A stretch of DNA of 64,000 bases from the NCBI GenBank assembly GCA_013396525.1, contig VWYX01001275.1, positions 1 through 64,000 on the forward strand. Direction: 5' to 3'. The translations under genes were made by a program, and so were the position numbers. The notes beneath the pieces were generated by a model. The model was not told the DNA's origin, made no database searches, and saw only the letters and a list, made by a program, of their open reading frames with translations. This document shows, in pieces, positions 62,549 through 64,000 of the stretch; within the stretch, counting starts at the first letter, position 1, and each line of letters opens with the position of its first letter. The stretch comes from Chaetorhynchus papuensis (taxonomy: Eukaryota; Chordata; Aves; Passeriformes; Rhipiduridae).

Positions 62549-64000
62549 AGGCTGAGGTTCTGCTGTTTCTGTTACATATACATGAAGAACTAATTTACCT
62601 TGAAGTGATCCTATTGCTTATGAAGAGGAGCTGGCACAGAGATAGTTCCATGTGTGGAATTTTAATAGAAGAAATGCATAGCCCTACAAAATAATAGATG
62701 TTGAGGGCTGTTTTACTGTGTGAATTAAGTGTATATATTGTGTATATTCTTATTCTGGTAAAAGCTTTGAATAGATATGTACAGTGGGTAAGCCAATGTG
62801 TGTTCCTGTCCACCATCTGCAAGTTTAACATGTAACTATGTGAGGTCATCTGAAAATTTCTTGTTTGTAGGAGATGTTCAGCTCATCATGACTTTGTCAG
62901 GGGACTTTTGTATATAGGGTGAGCATGTGCTGACAATGAGTTTTTTTTAAAAAAACTCACACATGCAGGAACTAGTGTGTGCACTGAAGTGGGACTGCCA
63001 TAAATTAAGTTTCAATACTAAGTTGATTTCTTTGGGTTGGGACTTTTCTAATGCCTTTTTATTGCTATTTATGGTTGATTTAATAGACTGACTTTTAACC
63101 AGTTGGAAAATAGGAATGATTAAACCATGTTTGTCACAAACCTTGCTGCACCAGTGCCTTATAAGCAGGTTTTTTAAATAGTGCTTCAATTCCTGCCACC
63201 TTCCCTGTAGGAGCAATACTGAAACCTCCTCAGATTGCTTCTGCAAACAAGAGCTGTGTGTCACATACAGCCTGATGTGCTCTGAGGGCAGTGACTCTGG
63301 CAAGATAAAGGATATACATCAGTCACCTAAACTCATCCAAGTAAGAATCAGATCAGGATTTTCTTTAGCAACTGAAGTGTCTCGTTTAACTCAGATGTTC
63401 AGACCTAGTCTTCAGAAATACTTAGAGCCCAACTACTAGTGACATTGCCACGCCACAAATGCAAAATATTTGACTTACTGAAATTTTACAACTGGAGCCC
63501 TCTTTGCAGTTTCCTAGAGAATGCAAAAAAAAGAGAGGTGACTAAACAAGTAGCCATGAAACAGCAGAAGTCTCCCTCCCACCACAGTTGTCAAGGTAGA
63601 CTTTAGTCCATAGTGTTCATTGGACGAGATCTCTTTGTGCTTGGCAGGAGTACACAGAACGTGAAATATTTGCCTAGGGTGAAATTCACCCCCGTTTAAA
63701 GGGGGTTTAAAGGGTGCTTAGTTGGATTATCGTTAACTTTTTTGCTCACATGGAAAATGAGTGCCATAGGCAGCCTCTCAGAGCTTGAACACCAGGGTGA
63801 CTTTTTAAAAATCAAAATTCCGCTGACATAGGACAAGTTGCACCATAGTTGTGGTGTAAGCCTGGGGAATGGGAAGCTGAATCAAATGCCTCTCCATTCT
63901 CAGGTGGCTGCTTTGCACTGCTCTCATCTGTTAGTTTGTGTTTTAACTCCTGTTTGTTTACTGAGCTCTATCCTTTTTTTTAACATGTTGAAGAGCAAGG
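62549..64000 (+). other. EAF1: EAF1 3' UTR and possibly downstream DNA
   Basis: Sequence after the EAF1 stop to the window edge. I found no canonical AATAAA on the plus strand; an ATTAAA variant lies at 63119-63124, followed by a tgtttgt element. The 3' UTR may therefore end shortly after 63124 or continue past the window. The next gene to the right would be COLQ if human synteny holds. Confidence 0.55.

Noticed and set aside
1..64000. CRISPR arrays, operons, bacterial mobile elements or a defence-type system
   Set aside because: The window is vertebrate nuclear DNA with introns, CR1 and LTR repeats. No spaced direct-repeat array or clustered prokaryotic genes are present.

Overview
The window is vertebrate nuclear DNA, and almost certainly from a bird. 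Small multi-exon genes sit in large AT-rich introns with GT-AG junctions, promoters are CpG islands, and the dominant interspersed repeats are CR1 LINE fragments, two of which end in the typical ATTCTATGATTCT tail. Three LTR-retrotransposon copies, one resembling songbird LTRs I remember, suggest a passerine. That last step is inference.

Layout. (1) 1-1948: 5' end of SH3BP5 on the minus strand. Only coding exon 1 (27 codons) and the start of intron 1 are inside; the rest lies left of the window. (2) About 1950-35065: a roughly 33 kb intergenic stretch with no supportable gene. It holds CR1 copies at 4153-4769, 25012-27205 and 32238-32505, and LTR elements at 14769-15660 (mostly hidden by an 825-base N gap), about 19018-19345 (minus) and 25785-26566 (inserted inside a CR1). 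(3) 35283-42577: METTL6 on the minus strand, five coding exons with all phases consistent. (4) About 44100-44700: a CpG island that looks like a shared promoter. (5) 44436-62548: EAF1 on the plus strand, six coding exons, complete at 259 codons plus stop, followed by 3' UTR to the right edge.

The gene order SH3BP5(-), METTL6(-), EAF1(+) is the conserved order of human 3p25.1 as I remember it, which supports the assignments. The three proteins do not form one pathway. SH3BP5 is a coiled-coil regulator at membranes, METTL6 is a tRNA m3C methyltransferase and EAF1 is an ELL partner in transcription elongation. METTL6 and EAF1 share only a head-to-head promoter.

I found no new multi-gene system. 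The best leads are: the METTL6 start, where an 8-base A run puts a human-like ATG one base out of frame; two LTR insertions whose exact target duplications can be read (AAAGA around the N gap, TCCAGG inside a CR1); and AT-rich stretches that may be conserved regulatory DNA.
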